Shown one piece after another: positions 50,235 through 63,054 of a stretch of 64,000 bases of DNA. The notes below the pieces were generated by a model. It was not told the DNA's origin. It saw only the letters and a program-made list of their open reading frames with translations, and searched no databases. Origin of the DNA: Lophius americanus (lineage: Eukaryota > Chordata > Actinopteri > Lophiiformes > Lophiidae); the NCBI GenBank assembly GCA_037951165.1, contig JBBDHG010000015.1:12086001-12150000 (forward strand), read 5' to 3'. The position numbers and the translations under genes were made by a program. Position 1 is the stretch's first letter, and each line of letters begins with the position of its first letter.

Positions 50235-51410
50235 ATGGACCTTGCCCCAGTGCCTTTCAGTCAGAACCAGATCAGTACACTGGTTCTCCCACTACTCTCT
50301 GAGAGCAAGAAGCTTATATGGATTCACGCTAATGAACTCAACCTACAGCTGGATGTTGTAGCAGATGTTGTAGCAGAGCTGGATAAGGTCTTTGACAGAT
50401 TTCCATACCTGACACAAAACCAGACAGCTGCACTGGCACAGCGCTGCTCCCTACACCCAGATCAGGTAAAGGTGTGGTTCATGCAACAGAGGCTCCACTA
50501 TGGCATCAGCTGGGACCATACAGACATCCTGAAGATTCGAAAGAACATCAAGTCAAGTCAGACAAAGGAAACACTGCCAACAGTTAGTGGAAATAATGAC
50601 TCACTGGAAAGCGAGGGAAGAGAGTCTGGCAGGAAGAAGGCAAGAGAGGTCAGGGAAGACCAGTGTGTAAATGATGGAGGGATGATGGTTGAAAATATGA
50701 GGGACAATGAGAAATTTAAAGGAAAAAACTCAGACCAACTAATGCATGAAGAGAGGAACATAAAAGTAGAGACAATTGAGAAATACAAAATAAATAGTCA
50801 GAAAAAGCTGAAAAGAGTGACAGTGACAAACAAGGTGAGAAAGAAGAGAAGAGAAAATGAGGGTGGTATGAAGCAATCAAAAGAAGTACAAATAACAAAT
50901 GATCAAGTCAAGAGGGACTTTGTAGTAAAAACAGGGATGGAGACCATGCTGGAGGAAGTTCCGCACCCACCAGCAGCATACCGCAATGGGGACATCCCTG
51001 ATGTTAGTGAATTGGAGCAACTCATGGAAGTCCCCAAGAAGTCTGTCGTTGGAGGTCGTAGAAATCAGATTCGGTATTGGAAAATGACACAGGGCCAGAA
51101 AGCAATTATGAAGAGGGCTTTCTGTCTATTCCAGTATCCAGTACAGGAAGAGTACGACCGACTGTCGACACTGACTGGAATCGCCCGCTATGCAGTCGTG
51201 CAGTGGTTCAGTGACATGCGATATCTCATCAAGAAAAATAAGCCACGCTGGATGAATCAGGAGCAGCACAGTCAGGCACTGGCCAACATCAGGAACCGGC
51301 AGTGCTTGGTTACTCAGTCAGCGTTATCAGCAAATAAAAAAGCAACCAAGAAAACGAAGCCGGACAAAACCAAGAGTTGTGGCAGGCACAAATGTGTAGA
51401 GACGAGATAG
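50235..51410 (+). CDS. homez: Homeobox protein Homez-like, single coding exon
   Basis: The protein has 391 residues; human HOMEZ has 550. I chose the ATG at 50235 because the upstream codon at 50208 is GTG and the frame is closed at 50144. Homeodomain 1 spans about 28-92, with the recognition helix VKVWFMQQR and the LHYGISW phrase that is typical of HOMEZ. Homeodomain 2 spans about 273-335, with VVQWFSDMRYLIKKNKPRW. Between them (about 105-250) is a Lys/Glu-rich, probably disordered region unlike the Pro-rich mammalian linker. After homeodomain 2 comes a basic tail; the third homeodomain and acidic C-terminus of mammalian HOMEZ are absent. It is presumed a nuclear DNA-binding regulator. The ZHX family is the nearest alternative, but the single coding exon and location support homez. 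Confidence 0.85.
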   Translation: MDLAPVPFSQNQISTLVLPLLSESKKLIWIHANELNLQLDVVADVVAELDKVFDRFPYLTQNQTAALAQRCSLHPDQVKVWFMQQRLHYGISWDHTDILKIRKNIKSSQTKETLPTVSGNNDSLESEGRESGRKKAREVREDQCVNDGGMMVENMRDNEKFKGKNSDQLMHEERNIKVETIEKYKINSQKKLKRVTVTNKVRKKRRENEGGMKQSKEVQITNDQVKRDFVVKTGMETMLEEVPHPPAAYRNGDIPDVSELEQLMEVPKKSVVGGRRNQIRYWKMTQGQKAIMKRAFCLFQYPVQEEYDRLSTLTGIARYAVVQWFSDMRYLIKKNKPRWMNQEQHSQALANIRNRQCLVTQSALSANKKATKKTKPDKTKSCGRHKCVETR

Positions 51411-51794
51411 AGGTGATGAGATTGATTTTCCTCTGAGGGTGACAGATCTCTTAAAATTTGAATAGATGCACCAGAAGCAGTTCTGTGTGGCGTTTAGTTT
51501 AAGTTCAAGATATTTAATATGCTGTTGAAGTTGAATAGTTAAACTATTCATGCAAATGTCAAGAATCATTGTTGTGAATTTGCTTCCACCTTCATAGGGA
51601 ATATAATTCCGTTCTCATGGTTTTTTGAAGGTTTGTTAGTATATATTCACAGCCTTTTTAAAAGAAAATTCATTTGCTATTTAGATGGCCAAGGAGTTCT
51701 TTTTGCTTTCCGCAAAATCTTTTTTTTCGTTCATGTTAAACACTTGCAATGTTAGACGTTTTGGCACAACCTTTGTAATTCTAATTAACCACAG

Positions 51795-52080
51795 AATAAA
51801 TGACTTCCTTTTCTTTCTGTGGTTTTGGTCTCAAAAGCAATAGTGATATTTAATATCAAAATAACAGCATTTCAACAGGTTGATATCACCTGGAATAGCA
51901 GAGAAGACAAACACAGTTCACTACCCTGCATTTAATCCATATCAAATCAACACAAATTTTGTGAAAATCAAATGAACATATTGCCCATGAAAAAAAGACA
52001 GCTTGCATATGCTTAATAGTTAAGACACACATTTTCATGTTTACTTGTTACATCACTGAGTGACCTCTGTTGTTAATAAA
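51795..52080 (+). terminator. Candidate homez poly(A) signals
   Basis: AATAAA at 51795-51800 and again at 52075-52080; the second is followed by a TG-rich stretch near 52100. The 3' end converges on cideb, whose stop is at 52285. Confidence 0.4.
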
Positions 52081-52284
52081 GACAGTTCTGACAATTGATT
52101 TGTGTTTTTGTGTATATATATCTATAAAGTAATACAATCACTCTTTAAAAGATTATCACTGTATTTATGGTACAAAGTGTTTTTTAAATCCGTTCTATGA
52201 TCGGAAACAAACAGTTAAATTATATAGTGACTACCAAATAAGATGCTAATCAGTCTATCCTACAATCTGTTCCATCTCTTTTTG

Positions 52285-53360
52285 TCAGTTCCATCTGGCT
52301 GTGTACTCTGTCCTCTGTGGATGCCAAAGCTCGGCGCCTTCGATAATGCGGCGAATCATGGAGGCAGAAGTGATAAGCAGGTGTCCAGCGGCTTGTAGGA
52401 GGGCGGAGACCACACGTAGGGCTTCTCTGATAAACAGAACCAAGATAAAGGATGATCTATGAGATACTACACCTCTTGCATGACACCTTTAATGAGCAAT
52501 TTGTAAAAGTTTGTACTTTTCTTTTCTCCCCTTGTCAAGATTTAACACGATAAAATCAGTGTCTTCTATATATTTTGGAGTAAGATCCCAAGAAGCATTG
52601 CGTTCCAGTTCCTTTGCAATAGTTCAGATTTCCATGAATTGTGACAAGTCTCCTATAAACCTTTTCTTTCTTATCTACTCCACAAATCAAATCATAGTAC
52701 TTAAAATGTACTTATTGTTTATTGTTGCCCAAAAAAGTGCCAAACCGTTTATTAAGTAGTAAAATATTGCTTTAACTTATTAACATATCCTGTACTTACA
52801 TATTAGCTCCCATTAAGACATGGGGGCAATTTTTCAGCAGAATTGGTTTGTAAGACAAACAATTCTATATAAATATGTTATAACAATTTTAAAAATTCCA
52901 TGCAAGTTCACTATTTTGCGAGACCAAGTTATTCCTGTACTCTTCATCTTCTTCTTTTGGTGCTCCAGATTAGGATTCATCAGAACACATTGTTGTTCTC
53001 CATTTCCCCCATCCTCTGCATCCTTCGCCATCACACCCATCATATCTATCAATATCATATCCATCTATTCTGTTTAATCTCACATTCTGTCCTTTCCCTT
53101 AACCAGTCAGAATGTTACAATGTAAGTTTCATTATAGGTTATCTATTTGCTATTACTATATAGTCTTTGTGTGTTTTGTGAATGTTCTTTTAGGTTGTTA
53201 ATAATTGTTCACGTGTATGACACTTTCAATAAGACTTCTCTGAATCCCTTATATGTCAATAACTCATCAATAGATGATCATCAAAATGAAATACCAGCCA
53301 ATATCAAGATGGATATAGGACAATATATCTATATATAATATATCTATATCTATAATATAT

Positions 53361-53419
<59 letters not shown>

Positions 53420-55993
53420 GTTGCCCTCTATCTGATGGTGTGTAGAAGCTTATTAATGCTTTACAAAGTATTTGCAAAAAATAAAAAATTTATAAACCAA
53501 TCACAACACCTTCTAAAGAGAAGTCTAGTAGTAGAGTGGTAACCATTTCCACCTACCCATGACTTTAAGCGTCCTCTACTTTCCTTACCTGAGGACTTTC
53601 TTTGGCCCCAGACACTGAAAGTCAGCGCTCACAGAGTAAAGGCCTTGAAATGTGGCCTTCACATTCAGAGACCCGAAGACATCCTTTGGGTTTATCCTGT
53701 AAAGGTCAAAGGTGACACGGGCTATGTCTCTCCCAGTCCGAGGCTTGAAGTGGTCTTGAGATTTGGGCACAACTGAACCCTGGTGGGATCAGGGAAGACG
53801 TCAAATTAAAGGATCCTCTTAAATGTACATCATACATATCGTATATTCATGTGGGGCTATACAATTAGTATTTGCCTTTATTTGTCAGTCTTACATGCTT
53901 TGTTCTCCATGTCTGCCCAGGCTCCAGAGCCAGCAACATGGTGTCGTCTGGCAAGGTCATGAGGAACTCATCAGAGTCTACCTCTGTGCCGTCCTCCTCA
54001 CAAACCAGACTCAGAGACAATGCAGAGAGCGACAGCATCAAAGCCTGGCACACCTGCAGCACAGCATCAACGGTTTTATCAAGTACTCAATGATTTTCTG
54101 AAAGACTTTTATGGACAAAAAGGTAATTTATTAATCAGTTATCAAAATTTAAAGCACATTTTTCCCAGAAAGCTTCTTCCTAAACGTATATAAAATGAAA
54201 TGAAAATTTGAAGTCCGGAGATTGAAAAACGTTAATAGCAGTTTATTTTACTTAATTTGTGTTCTCTGAAAAACAATAGAATACCTACAGAATATTCTAA
54301 ACATTAGGAGATTGAATTGAATTCCCAAGCAAATGAATGCACTGCTTTATAATAATAATAATAATAATAATAATACATTTTATTTATGGGCGCCTTCCAG
54401 GACACTCACGGTCACTTTAAAAATCACAACACCTTTTAAAGAGAAGTCTTTAACAACAATAAATATCAGGACATTATTAAAAGGATATGCAATAAATGCT
54501 AAAAAATTAATACAAAGTCAACACAGCGATCACACAGAATAAACGAGTCTGAAAAGGTGGGTTTTAAGACGGGATTTGACTAAACCGTCCACATCAATTT
54601 CATGGACGGTTTGTGGGAGAGAGTTCCAGAGTCAGGGGGCTTCATGGCTAAAAGCTCTGGACCCCATAGATGATAAATGGCCAGGAGGCGTGTTGAGGAG
54701 CAAGGAGGAGGAAAAGCACGAGTACGGGTGGCCGTGTAGGGATGAAGGGTGGCAGAGAGGTATGGAGGTGCAAGGATGTGCAGAGACTTGATGGTGAGAA
54801 GGAGAATCTTATAATATATATAATTATAGGACCCGATTGTGATTTTTTTATTGTTTAATGAATCATTGATTAATGAATGTTAACTCTGTTTTACTTCATC
54901 TATTAATATATGACAAAAAATGTTTACCATCTAATTTCAGACACGCATTTATCAACTTTTTAGAAACCAGAAGAGCATCATATAGAAATATGATGCTGTT
55001 TATATCCAACTGGTGGTAACTTCCATATTCAAAATATGGGGATAATGTTAAACTGTGAATGTGATTTCATTCTGGTCCCACCCCCACACTCTAAACATCT
55101 TATCTTATCACCATCACGTATGATTGTAGAAAAGCCTTGACTCGTTATACTGGGTGTGGTCAAATATGTTTGGCTTAATCCTATCTCTGATGATGTCATG
55201 TGTTTTATATATTAATCAGCACTAATGATTGACTTTTTTATTAGTGACATCTAGCAAGCGTTACCCTTATTATAATTTCTTTTCTCTTCTAGACTGATTT
55301 CCAATACTTATGTTATGCAGTGTCTCTCACCTTCTCTTTCAGTTCCTCCAGGGTCCCAGCTGTGATGCCCTTCCTGGCCTCCCTGTTGTGACAACATACC
55401 CTGAAAGGACGCTGTGGTGGAGACCACACTCGCTTGGTCACAGATCTGATAAGACAGAAGTATTAAATTATTTCCTGTGCTGGATCCTCTGAGATTCCCA
55501 AGCAGACATTTGGACTTGTCGTGATGAAAAACATTATTCAAGTGTCTCAATAGCCATGACAGTTTGATGTTTATCCATCATTAACCTTTATAAATTAATT
55601 ATTTACAGACCTACACTTTTGATATTCTTATGTGTAAATGTATTACGCTGCATTAGCTCACACACTGTAAACTGTAAAACCACATCGTAGTATTTCATTT
55701 TGTTTCCTGTTTTTTGGTTGCCCTATTTGTTTTTACGCCTCCAAGTAACGTTTCCCACCCATAACGGGATTATTATAAAACTTCGAATGTGAAAAAGTAA
55801 CATGGGTTTAAATTAATTATCTTTGAATTCATAGCTTGAATTATTAATCCTTTATGGCTAAGCCTATATTCACCTGGGAGGCACGCAATGTTGTTTGGGT
55901 CGGTAATCAATCAAAGGGATCATGACCCAAAATAATATCAACAGGCTAACACAAATTCTTCACTTACTTGATAAACGACGACGTGGTTTCCAT
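52285..55993 (-). CDS. cideb: Cell death-inducing DFFA-like effector B, 5 coding exons
   Basis: Minus-strand coding exons: 55993-55968, 55445-55331, 54053-53895, 53779-53589, 52426-52285. All are GT-AG and close to 210 residues (human CIDEB 219). CIDE proteins sit on lipid droplets and the ER; CIDEB acts in lipid-droplet growth and VLDL lipidation in liver. The CIDE-N (CAD) domain covers about 21-97, with RPFRV at 21-25 and the acidic EEDGTEVDSDEF at 66-77. The CIDE-C domain covers about 113-205, with RDIARVTFDLYR, GSLNVKATFQGLYSVS and LGPKKVLREALR, followed by an amphipathic C-terminal stretch. The very short first exon (METTSSFI plus two bases) is the least certain part; it is supported by a good donor and matching phase. 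Cidea and cidec are alternatives, but sequence and place next to tinf2 and dhrs4 favour cideb. Confidence 0.93.
52427..53588 (-). other. cideb intron 4 (1.2 kb)
   Basis: No exon is seen. It holds a TA-rich microsatellite at 53330-53416. The open frames in this stretch (52511-53163) are AT-rich and without domains. Confidence 0.7.
53330..53416. repeat. (TA)n microsatellite with TATC variants
   Basis: About 85 bp of TA repeat, interrupted by 'ctata' units at the left. Confidence 0.95.
54054..55330 (-). other. cideb intron 2 (1.3 kb)
   Basis: It contains the repeat at 54347-54830 and otherwise nothing recognisable. Confidence 0.7.
54347..54830 (-). mobile_element. Probable retroelement 3' end, antisense
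   Basis: It opens with an AAT microsatellite and 'acattttatttatgggcgcc', then carries phrases such as 'gagttccagagtcagggggc', 'aaaagctctggacccca' and 'gacttgatggtgagaaggag'. This is the pattern of another fish LINE whose C-terminal coding end lies next to its simple-repeat tail, read on the minus strand. It is a different family from the LINE at 22460-23883. No intact coding frame. Confidence 0.5.
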
Positions 55994-57681
<1,688 letters not shown>

Positions 57682-60600
57682 ATGGCCACAGATAAACCTA
57701 AGGAAAACGGTAAGCATTCATAGCATAGATAAGTTTGAAGTTATGCAAAGCTTTGATCACGTAATTGTGAGTTTGTTTCACGGTGAAGATATTGGTTGAA
57801 GATGTGGCAATTACTACTGTGAAGTGATTCTCCGTGGAGCCAAGCTTGATCTAGTGACATTAGTTGTGTTATCCAGTTATCTATTAATGCACTTATTAAT
57901 GTTCTTTGCTTTATCTCCTTGATAGATGCTAGCCTCCCTTTTGCTGCACTTCAGCTCCTGGCCCCGCCTGTGCGTCTGATATCTGCAGCGCTCTGGAAAG
58001 TGATGAAGCAGAAGGACGTCATGCAGTATGGGGTTGTGGAGGAATTTGTAACGTCAGCCTGTGAGACTGTTCCTGGGCTACTCACACTCAGACACCAAGG
58101 AAAGCTCACATTAGGTCTGAGAGGACGGGTAAATTTCCAGGATTTTGATATCTAATTATGTCATTCACTTATTATTATTTCCAATCTCTTTGTTGGACAG
58201 TAAACCAATCCGTCACAACATTATAACTAAGTGAAGTCAGAAAAACGTTGATTATCTTGTTACGACAACTCTCAGTGGCTGGGACGGAGGATAAAAGATA
58301 TAGTCTTGGAACCAGGAAAAATAAGCCAACATAAGGAGCTGAGTGACTTTGACAAAAAAACATATTCTGATGGGTTGACAGCTGGGTCAGAACATCCCTT
58401 GTTGGGGTTTTCTAGTCTGCAGTGGTTAGTACCTACCAACATTTTTAAGAAAAGATAATGAGAGAACCAATGACAGGGTCTTGTTTATCCTAAGACTTGA
58501 TGCAGTTGGGAACAGGAGGCTAGCCTATGTTGTCCCATCTCACAGAAGAGCTAGTGTAGCATAAATTGGTGAAAAGGTTAATGTCTGCTGTTTTGGTGGC
58601 AAAAGGGGGACCTACACAATATTATGCTAATAGTTAAATGTTAGGACTTGGTGGTGTATACATTCCCTTTTTGGCACATGTCACAATGTCTCACTGGCAG
58701 CTGTCAGTCATAAATTCCTTGTTCGATTGAACACTCACCGCATGGTTTATCATGTTCTTTCCAGTTAATTTTGGAGATGTGCTGCAAACAACCAGAAGAA
58801 AAGTTGATAACACCACATCTGGAAAGGATCTGCGTTCCCGCCAACCCATCACAGTCTTCTGCTCCTGCTGTGGTAATATTTGGTTAGATTTACTACTGTG
58901 AATCTGACATCTACTCATGTCACTGTACAGTTTGGATGACAACCACCAACCATCCATGCTTAGATGTGATTACAGAATTGATCATCATTTTATTTTTGAT
59001 TCCACATCTTGTGCAGAAGATATTACTATGTTTTGAGCATATCTGTGAGGTAAATAGATCATCACTTTATTTTTGATTCCACATCTTGCGCAGATGATAT
59101 TACTATGTTTTGAGCATATCTGTGAGGTAATAATAATAAAATACATTTAATTTATAACAAACTTTACATTAGGATCAAATCTCAAAATGCTAATCTTGGA
59201 GGTGGGATTTTCATGAGGATAAATGGCAAACAAGATAGGCCTTCATTGCTCATCACTGTCAAGATCGTTTAAAAAAAGAATAACAACCAATAGCTGAAAA
59301 AAAACAGGGAAATTGCAGAATTAATTCCACAATATGGATATTATGTTGATTTATAATATGATATGCTATTATGTAAACACACCGCTTATATATTTGGGTC
59401 TTCTCCAAAAGATTGCAAGCATTTTTACATTTTGGTAAATATGTCATTTTTGCTTCTTGGCTCTTAGAGGAGGGATGTAAAAATTCAGAGAACAGTGGAA
59501 AGTTTCCATTTGTTGGTTCAGACTCTGCTAAAAGACAAATCAAAGAGAGAGCAGTTCTACAAGGTGAGCTCTCTTGCCAGTAGGCTTATTTGCAATCACA
59601 TCGCAGCGATACCCTGAGACATAAAGGCTAACTATTGTTTTTCCCTCTTCTGACAGGAAGAGTTTCCTGTGGAGTATGGCCCAAAGTTTGACCAGGAATT
59701 AGAGAAGCTGCTTTGGGAGTTTTTGATTCGATTGGACCAGCTACTCCCAGTTCCAAACCTAGCCAAAGTAGTTGCACTTCTGTTTTTGCTAAAAAAAAAA
59801 AAATCTGTTTGCAAAATGGATTTGAATAAATATAGTAACTGATATCATATTGATAATTTGTTTTAAGACTGTGTCATGGCTCTGTGATGCCCCCCCTGTC
59901 CTGGAAGAATGTGCACGGGCAGCCACCCAACCCCAACTCCTGAAGATGTTGCTTCAGCATCAGACTTGTCTGGGTCACCTGGAGACTGCAGGTAGAACTA
60001 GAGCCCTTGTTAGCTTTTTCCCAAATTGGATGAAAAATTTTAGATAATTTCCTAATCATTCTCATGTTGCTGTTTGCTTTTTAACAGCATCCCTCCCGCC
60101 AAACATGGGTGACTCCATCCTGGCTTCACTCTCTCTGCCACCTTCTGGAAGAGTGTCTTCAAATCAAGCAACAGAAGACAAAAAGTCTGCCTCGGGGCCA
60201 TCATATGGTGAACAGACAAGAGAGAAAAAATCATTTACCACACCAGTTTTTGGAATAATATCTAATGAGGATGTTCCAATTATGAGGTCTGCTAATAAAA
60301 GGACACAGAGAAGTGACAATATAAAAGAGAACTTGAAATTTACTGTGATTAAACCAATACAAACAGACGACAGAGTAAGCAAGGGTGGAGAAGAAGTGGA
60401 GGAGGAGAGGAACGCTGCAAGAACAGCCAGTGGAATGAAGCGCAAGAATCCTGACAAAAGTGAAACTGATGAGGAGGAAGAAGAATTTGGTGTGATCAGA
60501 TCTGGGAAACGGAGAATAAGCAAGAGATTGAGAAATGGTACAAACAAGCTCATTCAGGGTAGAGTTGAACAGATGACAAATGAGGGCCATGAGGTTGAAG

Positions 60601-62171
60601 GTAAAATGGTAAGCAAGGAATTTAACACATCACTCCTGGAAAACCAGCTGCCCCTCCCTGAGGATCAATCTCTCTCTTCCACTTCTGTGTCATGTCTGTG
60701 CACACAACCCAGAGTTGTTCTTGAAAAATTGTCCATAACCTGTAGCACTAACAGAAGCAGTAGAGGAGCACAATCATCATATGTGGAACAGTGGAATCAC
60801 AAGAGGAGGTCACCAATCAAAGCCTCAGAACATAAAAGTCTCGGCTACCAACCTCAAAAGCCTGATTCAGAGTTTCCTGGTCAAGACAATAAAGAGTAAG
60901 AGACATGGAAATACATTACCAATGGTCAAAAGCATGCCTTAACCATAATGGGACGAATGTGGTCAGAAGAAAGAAAAACTCGGTTTTTGATTTTCTTAAA
61001 CGTCCTTTCTCTAATTTTTTTTAATTTTGATGGATTTCTGGATATTTTCAGCTTACACCAGTGGTCCCTGCACTTATAGGACAGAACCACACACTTCAAT
61101 TTAAAGGAAAATTGGACAAAATTATGAATGATATATGCATGAAATATCAATATACTGTATAAAGTTGTTTTACACGTGTGAATATTTCAATCCACTAGCA
61201 TTGTAGATCATGTTTTAGGCTTACAAACAATAAAAAAAGTGCCTAATTTACTTATATTTTGTTCTCCATTTGTTTTTCACCGAGGTGATATAAGGGTTTT
61301 TTAAGTTGTATATGTTTAGTATGCTTTCCTAACTGTTGGTTCTTTAAGTAGAACCTCTGACTGTCATATTTAGACTACATATTAATGTTTGTTTGTCTTG
61401 AGACATAAGATTTGTAATTAATTTGTCGACATTCACCAGCTGTAGACTGTTTGACTTAATGGTTTTTGTTGTTTCTACTTGACAGAAATCATCCAATGTT
61501 CCAGAGTATGAGTGGCTCTCCCTCTCAGCAACATAACACAGGTGATTCACTCACTACTCAGATGAATACTTGGTAGTTCATATAAGTATTAGCAACAGGG
61601 AAAAATCACCTGCCCTGATTCTCATATAAATCCCTTTTTTGCTCAGATACGGTGGCCCATCCAGGACATAATGAAGACTATGTAGCTGATTCTGAAGATG
61701 AGGCAACAAAGAACTTCAAGGGCAGGGTAGGCTTTCAATACATGATAAAATATAGTTTCTATGGAACAAGGCGTTTAATGTTTTTTAAAATGGATGGATA
61801 GTTTTTATTGCTTTATTTCAAAAGTGAAATTTTGTTCTGAAACTCCAAATTAAGTCTTTTGGAGGTGTTGTTTCTTTGATAATGTCTATAGTGTGTTATT
61901 TCAAACTGTTGTCAAATTTAAGCCTCAAACACGACTGCAGACAAAATGAAAGACCTGATTGAACTGATTAAGCATTTATAATTTACTGTAGGTTGTAACT
62001 TAAACCTATTTATCATCAATGTTTGTTAACTGATTCTGTCTCCCCCAGCTGTTTGTGAGGCGCTATTACAAGACCAAACACGGCACTTATGTTCCCACTC
62101 TCAGGGAGTTCTGGAAACCTGGGATGGCACGGCGAGACTTAAAATTCACTGATGGCAAACCCCAACAATGA
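57682..62171 (+). CDS. tinf2: TERF1-interacting nuclear factor 2 (TIN2), 10 coding exons
   Basis: Coding exons: 57682-57709, 57926-58128, 58765-58872, 59468-59563, 59657-59767, 59868-59991, 60088-60895, 61486-61541, 61647-61726, 62049-62171. Phases close to 578 residues (human long form 451). TIN2 is the hub of shelterin at telomeres, joining TRF1, TRF2 and TPP1. Residues about 10-223 form the N-terminal TRFH-like domain, recognisable from APPVRLISAALWKVMKQ and LLTLRHQGKLTLGLRGR onward. Exon 7 encodes a long, charged, poorly conserved middle. The end, with DYVADSEDEA (522-531) and RRYYKTKHGTYVPTLREFW, matches the C-terminal extension of the long human isoform. The exon 5 donor (AAA/GTAGTT) is weak. 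Identity rests on both ends of the protein plus location. Confidence 0.92.
58205..58650 (+). mobile_element. Deleted Tc1-mariner-type transposon relic in tinf2 intron 2
   Basis: One end has 'gtcacaacattataactaag'. The other has a frame reading AVLVAKGGPTQY near 58590-58625, which corresponds to the usual C-terminus of a fish IS630/Tc1-mariner transposase. Between them, 58500-58580 carries 'aacaggaggctagcctatgt' and 'ccatctcacagaagagcta', words from the N-terminal half of that same element. The catalytic middle is gone, so this is an internally deleted copy. Family recognition is from memory. Confidence 0.6.
58980..59130. repeat. 77-bp-period tandem duplication in tinf2 intron 3
   Basis: Copy 1 58980-59053 and copy 2 59057-59130 differ at only a few bases and are separated by 3 bp. 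Confidence 0.92.
59129..59192 (-). mobile_element. Short LINE 3' tail, antisense
   Basis: AAT repeats followed by 'atacatttaatttataacaa' and 'aggatcaaatctcaaaatgc', the reverse complement of the tail of the LINE at 22460-23883. It abuts the end of the tandem duplication. Confidence 0.65.
60896..61485 (+). other. tinf2 intron 7, retained or poly(A)-used candidate
   Basis: The donor overlaps an in-frame stop: if the intron is kept, GAG is followed at once by TAA (60897-60899). AATAAA occurs at 60888-60893 and at 61229-61234 inside the intron. Confidence 0.6.
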
Positions 62172-63054
62172 AACACATCTTTCTCTTCCTTGTTTGGTGT
62201 TTGTGAAAATGCCTGACAATAGTTGTGATCATGCTTTCCACCAAACACCACCTATCACCACATAGGTGACAGAAAAACGGAAGTAATTTGAAACAAACCA
62301 GCTCCTGCGGCTGATTTACAGTTATGTGTAAACTTTCTCTTGCAGCTGAGTCAGATTGCTTTTAACTTGAATGTTCATTGTGAAGAAAAAGTCTTGTTTA
62401 TTATAACTATATAAGACCAGACAAAATCTGCAACTTATTTACAGTAAATATCTCAAACCTGCATTATGGTAAATACTGAATAAAATGTTTTGACACACAA
62501 GCAACATTGGATGAGGTATGTTTGTCACAGTTTTACATTTTTTATTTCATTATATTTTAATCAACATCTTGAATGACTCATGTTAACATATTCATATTTA
62601 CTTAAACATCCATTGAACAAAAGTATATCTCTGAAGAGCACAACAAAAAAACAGTTTATTTTTAAATCTAATATATAACCATTAAATTTTAACAGTCAGA
62701 TATTTGAATAGACATTCACGTTGTTGCCTTGTACAAATCTTTATATTTTGATTACATAGTTTCACAAATAACAGACAGGAAGCCAAAGGGAAGTTTCACA
62801 GTACAATTTAACTGTCAGCAGTGTGTCCTAATTCTATTTAAAGGCTTAAAGTATTCAGATGAAACCGTCCTGTTCATTTAGAAATGAACACACTCACACA
62901 TACACCCTTTTAAAAAAAAGAAAAGTAAAATTTTGTTTTGGTCGTGCTTTGAAAACGTTTTAGAAAAGGGGAACTTATCAGAATATATAGTCGAGGCATA
63001 TCTAAAAACGAATGTACAATTTTTTTTTTATTGTTTTTTTTCCAAGAGTGAGAT
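62172..63054. other. Interval between convergent tinf2 and dhrs4 3' ends
   Basis: AT-rich UTR-like sequence on both sides; no gene seen. On the minus strand AATAAA equivalents occur at 63032-63027 (very close to the dhrs4 stop) and near 62660-62655. Confidence 0.5.
62479..62484 (+). terminator. Candidate tinf2 poly(A) signal AATAAA
   Basis: Hexamer about 310 nt after the stop codon, in 'actgaataaaatgttttg'. Confidence 0.5.

Noticed and set aside
60164..60590. Minus-strand frames of 119-129 codons
   Set aside because: Antisense shadows of tinf2 exon 7.
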